Below are positions 47,059-59,263 of a DNA stretch of 64,000 nucleotides, piece by piece. This DNA comes from Tetramitus jugosus (lineage: Eukaryota > Heterolobosea > Eutetramitea > Acrasida > Vahlkampfiidae), in contig OW569380.1 in assembly GCA_937625935.1 (NCBI GenBank), positions 62,001 to 126,000 of the forward strand, in the 5' to 3' direction. The notes below the pieces were generated by a model that had not been told where the DNA came from, made no database searches, and saw only the letters and a list, made by a program, of their open reading frames with translations. The position numbers and the translations under genes are program-made. Every line of letters starts with the position of its first letter. Within the stretch, counting starts at the first letter, position 1.

Positions 47059-49511
47059 ATGCGTACCCATAGAATGAGTAACAGAGCAACAAGGCACTCT
47101 CTGTCGACACTCTTCACCCTCATTGTTGTTGTTTTGATTATCATGATGAGTACGACTTCCCTTGGACCTGCTTCACCAATGGTCCAATGTGCCAATGGTG
47201 CTGCACCATCAAGGCATTACCCACAACGATTAGAGAATTATCTAGGATGGATAGGCTATGGTGTTTACTTTCTTATCGTTCTCATCAGTTTTATCGTCTT
47301 CTTCTGCATCATTTACAATGTAGCATTCTACGTGTGGTGTTGTAGATGTTCATGTCAATTTTGGGGTGGTTCAAAGCCCAGAGAAACTGGATATTCGTCC
47401 AATGAGATTCAACTCTCAATTTATTCCAATGCTGTTATGTTTGTATTGTTCAGGTAGGTGTGAACCGTTTTCCTTGTTTGTTTTTCTATTTTTTGTTACT
47501 AAGTTCTTATGTTACATACAGTGCGATGATTATGATTCTCGTATTGTCAAGTGTCTTGTTCACGACCACGCTACGAAAAGTAGAAAAAGAAACCAGTGAT
47601 CTCGTCGAAACATTCTTCGACAGAGTTGACAATGGTGTCAATTCCATCACCAACACGGAGCACATTGTAGATAACTTGTTCGATCGGTTAGATCTTATCA
47701 TCCATTCCTTCTCTGGTATCAATTCAAAGATTCAGACCATTGACAGTTCTCTGAAGGGTTCCAAACAAGACGTGCTGGCAGCGGATTCTCTGCTGAGCAA
47801 CTTGCAAAGTAATTTTACGCACTTGGTTGTGTTGACTGACCGAATTGCGAACGAGAGTGGAATGGCAGAAGCTCCTCAACCGAATCAGATACCAGATTTG
47901 AGTAGGTACAGAGCGGATATGAATAATATTTCGAACTCTCTGGACAAGGCACACTCCAATATCAACAGTGTCTTTAAGATGTTGAACAATTTGGTTGATG
48001 TTCAGGTCGCTGGTTCAAGAAACGCAATAGAGTCAACATTCTCAGCTGTGATGATGACAGTGAAAGGTCCATTGAACCAAGTGACTGAGTACTCAAGTAT
48101 TGTGAGAAATGTCATGGACCAGGGCTTTTACTATTTCAAAGTGGTGGACAATGTGCGAATTTCTCTAGTAATGACATTCCTTGCGGTAGTCTTTGTTGTT
48201 CTTGCCATTGGATTCGTTGGTATTTGGTTCCAGTGGAGGTGGTCGCCAAAGGTGACAGCATGCTGCTCGTTCTTCCTTCCATTTTTGTTTATTGTGATTG
48301 GTTTTCTTCACATTATCTTGTTTATTGGTGTTGTTGATGTTTGCAGAGAAGCAGAACCTGCTTTGAACAGAAGTCAGTCACTGATTGACTGGATAGTTTC
48401 AAAGGCGAGCACCAACTCGAATGCACGAAGACTCAGATCAACTTTCGACATTGACAACATGCTCCTAAAGAGTGAATTCGATATAGGGACTATCACGGGA
48501 AACATTTCTCATGTTGCTCTCGAAGTTCTTCACTGCTCTGGGAATGAAAATGTCTTGGATATGATACCAGGTCTCTCACCCAACAATTTTTTCAATGTGA
48601 CTGCATTGGTTGATCCTATAAGAAACGAAATTACTGATACGCTTCAATCGTTCAATACTAGCTCTCTAACATCCGAAGCCTCATCGTTCATATCTGATTA
48701 TGCTAGGATGAGAGATGATATGGTGACAGTTTCATTACAGGATGCAACACAACAACTCTGGGAAATTCAATTGCAACTGAACGAAATTTATCCACAATTC
48801 GACAACTTTACTCGATTTGGCTACGATGAATCGATTGTGGACCTTAAGGTAGATGAGTTAAACCTAGAGTCAACCAAACTAGGTGGAGAGTATTGGACAT
48901 TAGACAATGTGACCTCTTTGGATCCAGCTTCTTCACCTTACAATAATAATCAGACATTCTTCCAGGATCAAAGGTCGTTGCTCCTCGATTTCAAGAGCCA
49001 GCTAGATGACATCATCAACAAAACAAATTCATTGAAGCAAGATGCTCTCGAGCTCGACCGCACTGTTAATACTTGTTTGACAGAATTGAGTCAACTAGAG
49101 TCTCTGATAGTCAACGATCAACATATCAAGGCAATTCAAAATGCAATCGATTCAGTACCGAGCTCTGTTAATGATATTGCTCAATTGACAATGTCAGTCG
49201 CGGATTACGCAATCGATCAAGTGGATGGATTGATTGATAATGTCACGCGGGTAGTACATTGCAACTACATTGGAGACTACTATAAATCATCCAAGAACAA
49301 TGTGTGCTACCTCTTAGGACCATTCAGTGGTGTGATCACACTTTCTTGCTGGATTCTCTCCATTGTACTCCTGATATGGTTCGTCGTGTTGCTGCCTACT
49401 TCCAAGCGTATTGGATTCCTGAATCCAGAAGAAGGAATTCAAGAGATGAATCACTTAGAGATGATGGATATCATGGATCCCTTTGCCACCATACAAAAAA
49501 CCTGGACATGA
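47059..49511 (+). CDS. Prominin-like five-pass membrane protein, one intron
   Basis: Exons 47059-47453 and 47522-49511 are joined in frame across a 68-nt intron (CAG|GTAGGT, branch-like TTACTAAG, ACATACAG). The product is 794 residues. It has an N-terminal signal-like helix, TM1 (about 78-101) followed by a short Cys-rich cytosolic loop (VWCCRCSC), TM2, a large coiled loop with N-glycosylation sites, TM3-TM4 with a short turn, a second large loop rich in sequons, then TM5 and a short tail. Topology, Cys-rich loop and length (about 800-860 in animals) match prominin/CD133, which sits in membrane protrusions. Tweety-type channels have a similar five-pass plan and are the main alternative. Confidence 0.72.
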
Positions 49512-49633
49512 AGTGTATTTCTCCGTCAAGAGACAAGAACTTCTTCAGAACTCCTGGATTCTCCCGACGATACCATCAGATGAGAACTCAAACGAACCAA
49601 AAACCCTCAAACGAACAAAACGAACAAACAACC

Positions 49634-51568
49634 ATGTCATTCCTTACGAAAAACAACAAGAACAAGAATCACAACTTTGGAAAAATTCCTTTAGCTGTGC
49701 CTGCTACTCGTCCCATTCACGGACCAATTAAGGACAATGGAGATGACGACGTTTTGGAGCCATTAGACGAGTCATTAGAGAAGGAATTTCACTCATTGGA
49801 TCTCATCAAGGAATCTGAGCTCGTCTCAGTCACAGTCTACCAAAAAAATAGTGCTCTCTGTGTGCGCAGAGTCCAAGTCAATGTGAGTGACGCGTCCAAG
49901 GAACAAATTATTCAGTTACAACAAGTCAGTGAAAAAGTGGATTCCCGCTCTGTTCGTGCCGCCATTTCTCTTGTAAATTCGGAGAATATTGAAGGACCAC
50001 CATTTAAGATTGCGGATGTGTCTCATGTGGTTAAAGTAGAGGATCAAAAGAATGATCAATCCAACAAGTTGAAGCTCGAAGAAGAGCTTCAACAATTGAT
50101 CATCAAGAATCGAGTATTGAGTGATGAGTGCGACAAAATTGCCCGACAAAAAAAGTTTTTGACAGAGTATAGAGCAGGAGTGGTGACTGTGTCTCAGAAA
50201 GATATCCAGATTAGTCGTTTGATGGATGCGAGCAGTATTCAGTCCATGACAAGATTCATGGAGTGCTATACAACTGAAATTGAAAAGTTGGAGAAGGCTG
50301 AGATGAAACTGGAGAGAGAAAAGGCTGAATTGGCAAAGAAGATGCTTCAGTTGAGAACAGATATTGCAAAGGAGAAGGCTGAGACTACAAAGGAAACTTT
50401 GAGATCGATTGTGGTGACTATTGTGGCTCAAGTCACTGGTCAGTTGATTATCGATGTGTCTTATTTGATCTCTGGTGCGTATTGGAAACCGACTTATGAT
50501 GTTCGTGTCAACTGTACTCTCAAAAAGTTGGAGCTGTTCTACTATGGTATCATTACACAGAAGACAGAGGAAGATTGGATGGATACGGCCATCGCTCTGT
50601 CCACTGCTGATCCAACTGAACGTGCATCTCCAATGACTCTTCAAAGAATGGCCGTTCAATTGACTTATGGAACACCTAATCATATCGCAGCCAGACAGTC
50701 ACGCAGAAGGGGATCTTACAGCGATGATGAAGATGATTACACCAAGAACGAGTCGGTGATGATGGATGCCTTGTGTGACTTTAAGGAAGAGAGAATGAGT
50801 AGCAGCAGCAGCAGCAGAGCCGAAAAAGAGATGAGCCGAAAGCCAGCGTCTGTCGTTCATACTACAACAGAACAAGGTGTCATCTCGACAGTGTTCCACA
50901 TTCCTCGAAAGGCATCGATTCCAAGTGATGACTCTCCTCACAAGGTCAGCATTACATCTCAAACTTTTGATGCTCAATTATCTTATAGCACAGTGCCAAA
51001 ATTGGACACAAACGCCTATTTGAAGGCAGAGACTACAAACACGAGCTCTTATCCAATTCTAGAGGGTGACATGAACGTATTCGTAGATAATAACTTTGTG
51101 TCAACGGGCACAATGACTGCATGCAATCCAAACGAGGAACTCTCTAGCTTCTTGGGCAGTGATCCATCAATCAAGGTCAACTACGCAGCACCAAAGAGAT
51201 ACAAGGAGACTGTTGGTCTCATGAAGGGCAACAGCAAAGCTTCCATCACCAGAAAGGTCACCATTAAGAACACGAAACAGGTACCAGTCTCGTTGACTGT
51301 CGTGGACCAAATACCAAAGAGTGCGGATGAAAAGATTAAGGTGAAGGCCACCTATCCTGCATTCAAGGACTTGGAGACCACAGAAGCCTTAAGAGATTTC
51401 CCATCTACATCCAACGCCAAGGAGGCTCTCAAGACAATTGTAAAGCTCAAGGAGCAAGCCAACGTGGAATGGGAGCTCTCTATTCCTGCATCGAAGGAAG
51501 TAGATATCGAGTTGAGCTACAACGTTACTTGGCCAGTGTCAAACCCTCTCGATTTGGATACTCTCTAA
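49634..51568 (+). CDS. DUF4140/DUF4139 (mucoidy-inhibitor-A-like) protein
   Basis: The ATG at 49634 (ACCATGTC) gives 644 residues. It has an N-terminal DUF4140-like part (beta strand with VTVYQKNSALCVRRV), a coiled coil (about residues 140-255), then DUF4139 with the hallmark ISGAYWKPTYDVR and YYGIITQKTEEDW. The far end has the family's WELSIPA...Y.V.WP pattern. Such proteins occur widely in bacteria and eukaryotes; their biochemical function is not settled. The gene overlaps no other; an upstream open frame over the prominin-like 3' end lacks a good start. Confidence 0.85.
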   Translation: MSFLTKNNKNKNHNFGKIPLAVPATRPIHGPIKDNGDDDVLEPLDESLEKEFHSLDLIKESELVSVTVYQKNSALCVRRVQVNVSDASKEQIIQLQQVSEKVDSRSVRAAISLVNSENIEGPPFKIADVSHVVKVEDQKNDQSNKLKLEEELQQLIIKNRVLSDECDKIARQKKFLTEYRAGVVTVSQKDIQISRLMDASSIQSMTRFMECYTTEIEKLEKAEMKLEREKAELAKKMLQLRTDIAKEKAETTKETLRSIVVTIVAQVTGQLIIDVSYLISGAYWKPTYDVRVNCTLKKLELFYYGIITQKTEEDWMDTAIALSTADPTERASPMTLQRMAVQLTYGTPNHIAARQSRRRGSYSDDEDDYTKNESVMMDALCDFKEERMSSSSSSRAEKEMSRKPASVVHTTTEQGVISTVFHIPRKASIPSDDSPHKVSITSQTFDAQLSYSTVPKLDTNAYLKAETTNTSSYPILEGDMNVFVDNNFVSTGTMTACNPNEELSSFLGSDPSIKVNYAAPKRYKETVGLMKGNSKASITRKVTIKNTKQVPVSLTVVDQIPKSADEKIKVKATYPAFKDLETTEALRDFPSTSNAKEALKTIVKLKEQANVEWELSIPASKEVDIELSYNVTWPVSNPLDLDTL

Positions 51569-51608
51569 ATACGTATCATGTCTGTATCATTATAAATTAA
51601 TTTGTTGA

Positions 51609-54600
51609 TTATTTATTGGAGGGTTCGTCATCTCGACGCTTGAACATATTAAATTTGCCCATGTCAAAGTTTGTCACTTTAAGTTTGTTTTCCCCACCTC
51701 CAATGTGCAAATTGTTCCACAGAGAATTAGATTTCTTCATGCCACCTTCTTCTGTGTGAGGTCTGTTTCCGTCGATCGATACTCGAGAAGCGGACTCAAC
51801 AGGTGGAGTGGAACCGACTCCAGTTTCTTGATTATCTCGCTTTAGGAATCCGATACCTCTATTCCACATGCTGCTTGTTTTCTGCTTCATATCACCAGTT
51901 ACACTAGTGGCGGGATTCGATGGAGGTGGAGGAGGTAATGAGGTAGGTTGTGGTGGAGCACTATCCTGCTTACGATCGAATAGATTATTCTGTGGTTTGA
52001 TAGGTGATGGTACATTGTCTGCAAGGTTTGTAAACACATTGGTGAAGGCAGCAACAGCTCCAGTCGAGCCTCCAGATACGCGATATATATCTTGAATCTT
52101 CTCTGTTAGATCGTTGCGCTCCTTACGTTTCAAGTTTTGCATCTCTGGTCCCAGCTGAATGATACTCAGGGCTTGAGACAGAGTGAAATTGTCCTTGTTT
52201 TCTTGTGCCCATTGCACCATGTAATCAGAAGAGTTGTAGAAACCTTCAATATAATTTCGAACCAAATATACATATGGCACTTCCTTGCGCTGTGTGCCAG
52301 GTGGTGACATACGAACATTTTGAGGAATGGTGCTCTCCAGTGCGGATGTAAGCATTTTCAAGTCCAACTGCATTTGTGCGATACCCTGATGATTGATCAA
52401 TTTGACTTTGGAGTATCCATCTACGATATTCTCCATTATGGATTTGAGAACGTTAGTCCACAAGATTACAGTGCTATTCGATGGAATACCTCCGTGAGAC
52501 TCCAATGGATTCATAATCTTCTTGAATTCTTCTAAATCGCGTGTAATACTGGTAATATATGCACTTTCACGACTGACTTGTGTAGGTGTCCATTTTTTAT
52601 CAATTTTGTCATCGTATTTTCGTCCAAACAATGCTCTCGCCTCTCGTTCATATATCGTGCTTTGGATACTTGAAACAACAGTTTTCATCTGCTGTGTGAA
52701 TTTCTCTACGTGATGCGCCTTCGACTTTGGTACTAAATGACTGAGTCTCTGTTTACAAACAGTGCTGATTGCATCTTGCATGTAAGTCAAGCTCTCTGCT
52801 GCTACCGAGCGCTCATAAAATCCATATTGTGACTTTGGTGATCTCAGTTGTGCCAGAAGCAATTGAGATGGTCTAGCGAGAGGGAAGAACTTTTCGCCAT
52901 TGTAGTTGTTCAACATTTGTCTAAACTCCCTGAAGGCATCTCGCAACTCCTCAGGAATAGCATTATCATTCTCTGGCAACAAAATATCTGACTGTGGATT
53001 GTCCATGATATCTCCAAACATTGAATGCACAGTATAAGCATAGAATTTGAACAGTGAAGCAAATGCAAAAAATATGTCCAATCCAACCAGTTGCAACACC
53101 TCCATCGCGTGCACATATGTACCCATTCTCTTCAAGATACTCATTGAGATGTTGGTAAACACTGGACCTTGTTTCCTCTTTTCTATCTGTTTCTTCATTT
53201 GTGCTTGTTGAGAAGATGATCTTTGCTCCTCGACTTCATCATCAGACTCATCACCACCAGAATGGTCATCATCATCCGAATCGCTTTGATATCGTTGCTG
53301 ATGAGAATCTCCGTCTTCGGTTTCTTGTTCTTCGAGCAGGAATGAACCCTTTTCTGCAGCTGTCTTGAACGGATTTTGCTCCGAGTCGTTCGAGTGCAAA
53401 AACATTCGTACTTGCTTGATGAATTGATCAATTCGATCGCTGCTGGTGTTTCTTCTGTAAGAGTAGGATTGATCAAACTGAGGAACGTCTCTCAAACTAA
53501 AGCACGAAGAATCTAATCTCTGCCATCCTTCGTTATCCATCATTGATCGCAAGTTCTCCAGTGTGTCCTTGTGGAAATTCAAAAAATACATTTGTGTTTT
53601 TGCTCGAAGTGCACCTCTCAACTGATGCGAATCAGTCTCACTAAACTCCTCACCCAGTTCACACAACATGTTTAGCGCGTGGAACACTTGCAAGAATTTA
53701 TCAATCTTGAAATGAGCAAAATCTGCATTGTTCAAAAACACTGAGAACTTGTTCTGGATTCGGAACCAGAGAGTCGTACGGAAATCTTCGACAAATTGTC
53801 GTATGGAACTAAAGTCGTACTGTGCAGCGTCATCTGGTGTGCCATTGCCTCCACCCGAATAACTTGCTCTACAATAACAAAAACACATCAAATAAGTCGA
53901 TTATTAATCTTACCAGTTAAAATAATTCCATTAGGAGACATACCTCTCTTGCATCATGTGCCAACTATAGATGGCATAATAATTTAACATTAGATCACTC
54001 AAGACGGACAATGCCTGCAACAAACAAGGCAACAAATCATCCGAACTCACATATTTACACAACTCTCCAAATTTTTTCATCTTCAACAATTCTTCCACAC
54101 CAATCTTTGCCTTTTGATTTCGCATCACAAACGATCGTGCCACCTCAACCAACAAACCGTCCACAGTTCCCACATAATACGCATCAATCTTCTTTGTGAG
54201 TTCATCTGCAGGCATTTCCAACAATTTGTAAGCAATCAAAATTCGTTCATAGTCCACTCCGTTGAACGAACCGAGAACTACATTGAGAGATTCAGCCACC
54301 TTGGTCGTCAATGTCCTATAACCCTTTTGAATATTGTTTTCCAATTGTCGAACAGCATGAAAATGTCTACAGCTGGCAATGGCGGCTCTGTGACGCAACA
54401 TGAGTTGAATAGCTGCTGGAAAATCACCTTCTTCCATCAATTGGAACAGTTCCTTTTCCTTTTCCATGATATCTTTGATTTTTGTCAAGTAATAAATTAA
54501 ATTCTAAAAAACGAAAAATAGAGAGTCAATAGACGTGATCACATCAAATCATCAAATCATCATAATATCATCATAATATCATCATTAAATCATTAAAGAC

Positions 54601-55009
54601 GTACCAAGAATGCTTTTCGTTGTCTGTATTTGGCCAAGACGGATAAACCACCCTTGACAACATCTTCTTGAGCTTGATGCAACCTTCTTCTTCCACTTCG
54701 ACACAATATCGAAGTGTTTGTCAAGTCCATGCCCACTTCTTGAACCTTGGTCATGCCCTGAACAAATGAAGTATAGTTTTCCATGACAGTTTTTGCAAGT
54801 TGATTGTTAATGTATTTGAGAGCCTTGTCGTGCTTCAAGAATTGTGCATCCAAGTAATCATCACTCAACTCTTCATTGTCTTGTTCGAGAAAAAAACGAA
54901 CATTGTCAAATGGTCGTGATGAATCAAAATATTGTGCATCAATCGTGCTCAACACTTGTTCAGGATCATTGATTGTTGTGGTTGTTGTTGATGATGATGC
55001 TGACGACAT
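51609..55009 (-). CDS. VPS50: VPS50/syndetin, EARP complex subunit, three exons
   Basis: Exons on the minus strand: 54605-55009, 53944-54503 and 51609-53868. The introns are 101 and 75 nt, both GT-AG, and the joins are in frame; the product is 1074 residues. Exon 1 has the SFVQGMTKVQEVG...CRSGRR helix of the Vps54_N/syndetin N-domain. Exon 2 continues with the EEGDFPAAIQLML...ASCRHF and LPCL segments that align with animal syndetin. Exon 3 holds the long C-terminal helical (DUF2451-type) region with low-complexity acidic and Pro-rich inserts. VPS50 replaces VPS54 in the endosome-associated recycling tether with VPS51-53. Its family length is about 960-1100. Confidence 0.9.
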
Positions 55010-55426
55010 TTTTTGTTTTTACTGTGTTCGTGGTTTTGGCACTGGCGGCAAAAAAAGTTTTTTGATTTGTCCGACAAAGATTTCTTTGAATTGTATATCT
55101 GGAAATGGGGCTGGTTGTATTGATGTTGATGACGAATCGTACGAGGTTTAGGCAGTATCACATCTAGGAATTATTAATCGGATTCTACGTAATGCGAGAT
55201 CTAATGTCATCGGATAGAATGGATTGATGGTATTCACTACAAAAGGGCATGGTATTGTCGATCCATACCAATCAGGAGTATTACTGGGTGATTTGAATTG
55301 AAGCTAGGTTTAGGTGACTGCTTCGCTCGAACCCTATAAAATGTAGTTCACTTTGCAGTTTTTCTCTCTTCCCAAAACCAATAACAACCAAAACCAATCC
55401 ACTTAACTGCTTTAAAGAAACAGAAA
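55010..55426. promoter_or_regulatory. Divergent spacer with TATA-like element
   Basis: 417 nt between the start of the VPS50 gene and the start of the Cys-rich secreted protein gene. A TATAAAATG sequence at 55335 lies about 90 nt before the start codon at 55427 and is a plausible core promoter of that gene. Nothing else is recognised. Confidence 0.45.
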
Positions 55427-56254
55427 ATGAAACTGTTCATAGTGCTCTTGTGCCTCTTTGCCCTAACTTGTCTATTGCAAGGTAAATCTATCAGAGGAGT
55501 TAGAAATATCAAGCTTCAGTGTGGTACCTTCACTTGCGTCACTGGAGAGATCTGCTGCTCTGACAACTTGATCGGTCCATCTTCAGTCTGCTTCAATCCT
55601 ACCGTTCTGACCTGCCCTGCTGATCAATTCCAATCAGGAAAGAATTGCTTGTGTGGCAAGGATACTGGATGTTGTAACGGAAATTGTTTCAACACTAACG
55701 ATGCATATTGTGATACAACCACTGGTCAAATCAAGATCAAGCCTCCTGGTGTTCAGTGTGGTTCTCTCAACTGTCAAGTGGGAGATCAGTGTTGCTCAAA
55801 TAATGTGGTAGGAGGAACAAATAGATGCTATAACTCAGCTTCTGCCACTTGCCTCCCTGATCTCTTCATTCCTAGCCAAAATTGCCTCTGTGGCGTCAAT
55901 GATCGATGCTGCAAGGGTGTGTGCTTTGATGCTCATGAATACCAGTGCTCTTCTACTGGCCAAATTGAACCAATCAGCACTCCTCCATCCCCATCCCCAT
56001 CTCCTTCTCCATCTGGTCAATGTGGTGCTTCTCTCCAATGCAGCGGAACAGATCAATGTTGTGCAAACAATGTCGTGGGAGATCCATTTTCATGCTACAA
56101 TCCTAATGCACTCTCGTGCAGCGCTGATCAGTTCAAACCAGCTCAAAATTGCCTCTGTGGAAAAGGAGACGGATGTTGTAATGGAATTTGCTTCAAGCCT
56201 TCAGACGCTACCTGCAACACCACTACAGGACAACTTGACTTCATCCCTCTCTAG
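55427..56254 (+). CDS. Secreted protein with three Cys-rich repeats
   Basis: 275 residues. There is a clear signal peptide (residues 1-19). Then come three tandem repeats of about 75-80 residues, each with the order QCG..(F/L).C..G(E/D)(I/Q)CC..N(L/V)(I/V)G...CFN/CYN...C..D.F...(K/Q)NCLCG..D.CC.G.CF.....C. Each repeat has twelve or so Cys, at least two CC pairs. Repeats two and three are separated by a Pro-Ser linker (about 184-198). The fold must be disulphide-stabilised and extracellular or lysosomal. I do not recognise the domain; granulin-like and small lectin-like folds are possible. Confidence 0.78.
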   Translation: MKLFIVLLCLFALTCLLQGKSIRGVRNIKLQCGTFTCVTGEICCSDNLIGPSSVCFNPTVLTCPADQFQSGKNCLCGKDTGCCNGNCFNTNDAYCDTTTGQIKIKPPGVQCGSLNCQVGDQCCSNNVVGGTNRCYNSASATCLPDLFIPSQNCLCGVNDRCCKGVCFDAHEYQCSSTGQIEPISTPPSPSPSPSPSGQCGASLQCSGTDQCCANNVVGDPFSCYNPNALSCSADQFKPAQNCLCGKGDGCCNGICFKPSDATCNTTTGQLDFIPL

Positions 56255-56498
56255 CAGCGACTTGCTTCGCCGAAGTAGGACAACTCATGTAAATAGAATT
56301 TAACCAAAAGAATCATCCGAGAGACTCTTCGCACTGCTTAATAAATCACACGCTATTCTGCCACAACCAGTATTCTCCTTTGCTGTTTCAAAAACAAACC
56401 AAAAAAAACGGTTGGCTATAAGTATTTCTCCGGATCATCGACATTTGACATCTTCAAAGCAACGACAAAACAAAAACCAAACAACAACAACATCAAAC

Positions 56499-59195
56499 AT
56501 GACAACAGCAATCACCACGCATGAACAACCCGTCATTAGCTCCAACAACGATGCCAACAACAATCAACGCAAACAAAGCGGTCTCTCCCTCAAAGCACCT
56601 CCCGCGCCCTTCATCGAGCTCACAGTTACTCCGCCTACGCCATCTGTCGCGACGTCAATGACATTTGGCAGCAGTCAAATATTATCATCAGAGGACAATG
56701 ACGATGACAATGACGATACGAGCTACACGGAAGACATGGAAGAAGACGAACAACAACAACAACAACAAACACAACAACAAAAACAACAACAAAAAGAAGA
56801 ACAAGAACTGGAACAACAACATCGTTCCATCATTAATCAATCCATGGAAATTTTACTCAATTGGGAAACACACAGTAACCGAAATAGCATACGAACAACA
56901 ACTAACACTCATAACAATAACAATAACAATCATAGTAATGGTAATATGAAACACAATAGTCGATATAGTATGCATCTCCTCAAAAATAGTGTTCAAAAAA
57001 CTCAACAACAATTGAAAAATGAAAATTTCATGCATGATGAAAAAACAAGTCATTTGACACAATGGAACAACAAGAGTGATTTTTTGTTGTTGAATCAAAT
57101 TTTGAGTTCATTGGACCTTGTTCTACAATCATCACCATCCAATAGTAGTAGTAGTAGTAGTAATAGTAGTAATCAAAGAATGAAAGTAGATGCTCTCAAA
57201 TGCAAATTACTATGTTATCAATTCTTGCATTACAATAAAATGAGTGATCATAATAATAATAATGGTGAAAATAATACTAATGATGAAAATCAAAAGAAAT
57301 TAATGATGGAACAAGAAAAAGTCAAAGTCATGATTCAATTGATTCAATTGTTGCATAGTACGACTCATCACAACAATCACAACAGTAGTTTTATGAAAAT
57401 AGATGATGTGATTCATGTTCATGATGATCAATCGGATGATATAGATGATATAGATGATATGGATGATATGGATGATAATGATGATGAACATGGGTTCATT
57501 TATTATTATTTGAAACAATTGTTTTTGCTTCATCATAAAACATTGTTGAAGCACTATGATTCCTATGCGAATTCAATTGAAATGAATAATAACAATAATA
57601 ACACTAATAATAATAATAATAGTAATGATTTGTTTGATTTAATCATGAGGTATGGTAAGAAAATGTTGTGGACACATTGTGCTTCACAATGGGAGATGAA
57701 TCAATGGTTGATTCATTGTTGTGAATGGGTCATTCGATTCATTTGTGAAACAAGTGATCAACAATTGTTTGTTCATCATTTGATTTTGTCATTCTTGTCG
57801 TCGCCGAAGAATCAAGAGGATAGTACAGATACGGGTAATGATCATGAAATGAATGTCATTAGGTCAAGAAAAGAACGGAGAAGCTCAGAAGAGGGAACAG
57901 CTAAGCAAAAACAAAGAGTTGTTTATGAGCCTAATAGGAATGAAAATCCAGTGCCAAAGTATCGTATTCAATTGCCAATCGATACCATTGTGAATATTGT
58001 TTGTCATTTGGCGTTTGATTGGAATCAAATCAACTTGATTTTGGATCAATTTCTGTATGCTCCATCCTGTGATCATTTGATGATCTTCAATGATGGTCCA
58101 AACATTAGTTCAAATGCTGTAGGTGGTCATTTGTTCATGTGTGAGGATGTCGAGGTTTGGATCACGCTGTTGGATGAGCGGATATGGGCTCTCATGATTG
58201 AACGTGAAACGATAGATGCCATGGAGGCTTCTCACTTTGGTTTGCGTTATTATCAGTGGAGATTCAACAGTGACTGTCCATTGCTAATACCGATTGCTGA
58301 TCATGAGAGGAGTGAAGATGAACAGTTTAGAGAAAAACTGTTGCAAAAGGCAACTGAACTCGATCCAAATCAACAAATTGTTTTCTCGCCCAAAAAGAAG
58401 GAACCAATTGAAGTTTTAGATATTCAGGATACTAGCATAGAGATCGAAGACAGAGCCCTCTTGTTCGATGATGATCAACCTTCACTCGGTCACACTGCTG
58501 CACTGGTATCAACCAGTTCTCATCCAGCATCAGTGAATGAAGCAATTGAAGAACTGAGGCGAGAAAATGCCCAAATGAAACAATACTTTGAAGAGCAGTT
58601 TAGGAACATTACTTCATATGTTCATGCATTGCAGAACAAGGTGACAGCATACAAGAAAGATCGAGATGCAATGTACCAGAATCTCTCCAACATGACAATG
58701 AAGAACAAGATTCAAATTCTGTCAACAATGGTCGGTACCAAGATGCTGGAAGGTTCAGCCACTGTTATTCCACTAAGAATCAGCTCTGTCGATACTGAGG
58801 CCAATGTTCGAGCAACATCGCAGTTGTTTGATGTGTGCGGTCTCACATGGAACTTGAAGTTCTATCCTCGTGGAGAGAGTGATGGAGGTCACTGTTCCTT
58901 GTTCCTGGGTCTAGATACAATACCCGAGGGATTCATTCGCGTCCACGTTGACATGAAGATCTCACTCAAAGGTGCTATCAAATTCAGCGGATCAAAAGTG
59001 TTGCTGTCTGGAGACGTTGGGAAAGGCACACCAACTTTCTGCACGGTTCAACAACTCGCAAAGGTTGTTCCAGCAACAAGCAAAGGGTACACATTCGAAG
59101 TCAAACTTCGCGTTACAAAGATGCTCACATTCAAAACACTGACGGAAATCGAGATTTACGACCGGACAGCAACAGCCAATAAAAAGAGAAGATAA
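56499..59195 (+). CDS. MATH-domain protein with Asn/Gln-rich N-terminus
   Basis: The ATG at 56499 gives 898 residues. The first 400 residues are dominated by Gln, Asn, Ser and Asp/Glu runs. A helical middle part (about 400-650) and a coiled coil (about 690-745) follow. Residues about 775-890 form a MATH/TRAF-type beta-sandwich: FDVCGLTWNLKFYPRGESD, CSLFLGL, then a KFSGSKV strand and a KLRVTKM end. MATH domains bind peptides and often recruit ubiquitin machinery. No RING, BTB or protease domain is seen, so its partner is unknown. Confidence 0.75.
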   Translation: MTTAITTHEQPVISSNNDANNNQRKQSGLSLKAPPAPFIELTVTPPTPSVATSMTFGSSQILSSEDNDDDNDDTSYTEDMEEDEQQQQQQTQQQKQQQKEEQELEQQHRSIINQSMEILLNWETHSNRNSIRTTTNTHNNNNNNHSNGNMKHNSRYSMHLLKNSVQKTQQQLKNENFMHDEKTSHLTQWNNKSDFLLLNQILSSLDLVLQSSPSNSSSSSSNSSNQRMKVDALKCKLLCYQFLHYNKMSDHNNNNGENNTNDENQKKLMMEQEKVKVMIQLIQLLHSTTHHNNHNSSFMKIDDVIHVHDDQSDDIDDIDDMDDMDDNDDEHGFIYYYLKQLFLLHHKTLLKHYDSYANSIEMNNNNNNTNNNNNSNDLFDLIMRYGKKMLWTHCASQWEMNQWLIHCCEWVIRFICETSDQQLFVHHLILSFLSSPKNQEDSTDTGNDHEMNVIRSRKERRSSEEGTAKQKQRVVYEPNRNENPVPKYRIQLPIDTIVNIVCHLAFDWNQINLILDQFLYAPSCDHLMIFNDGPNISSNAVGGHLFMCEDVEVWITLLDERIWALMIERETIDAMEASHFGLRYYQWRFNSDCPLLIPIADHERSEDEQFREKLLQKATELDPNQQIVFSPKKKEPIEVLDIQDTSIEIEDRALLFDDDQPSLGHTAALVSTSSHPASVNEAIEELRRENAQMKQYFEEQFRNITSYVHALQNKVTAYKKDRDAMYQNLSNMTMKNKIQILSTMVGTKMLEGSATVIPLRISSVDTEANVRATSQLFDVCGLTWNLKFYPRGESDGGHCSLFLGLDTIPEGFIRVHVDMKISLKGAIKFSGSKVLLSGDVGKGTPTFCTVQQLAKVVPATSKGYTFEVKLRVTKMLTFKTLTEIEIYDRTATANKKRR

Positions 59196-59263
59196 TCACT
59201 TTTCCTGAAAGTAGTAATTTTACAATGTTTCTTCGGTTCAAACAAAGGATTTCACCTGTAAGC

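Noticed and set aside
49304-49633. N-terminal extension of the DUF4139 protein over the prominin-like 3' end
   Set aside because: The extension overlaps the last transmembrane coding part of the upstream gene and has no ATG in good context; the start at 49634 has one.
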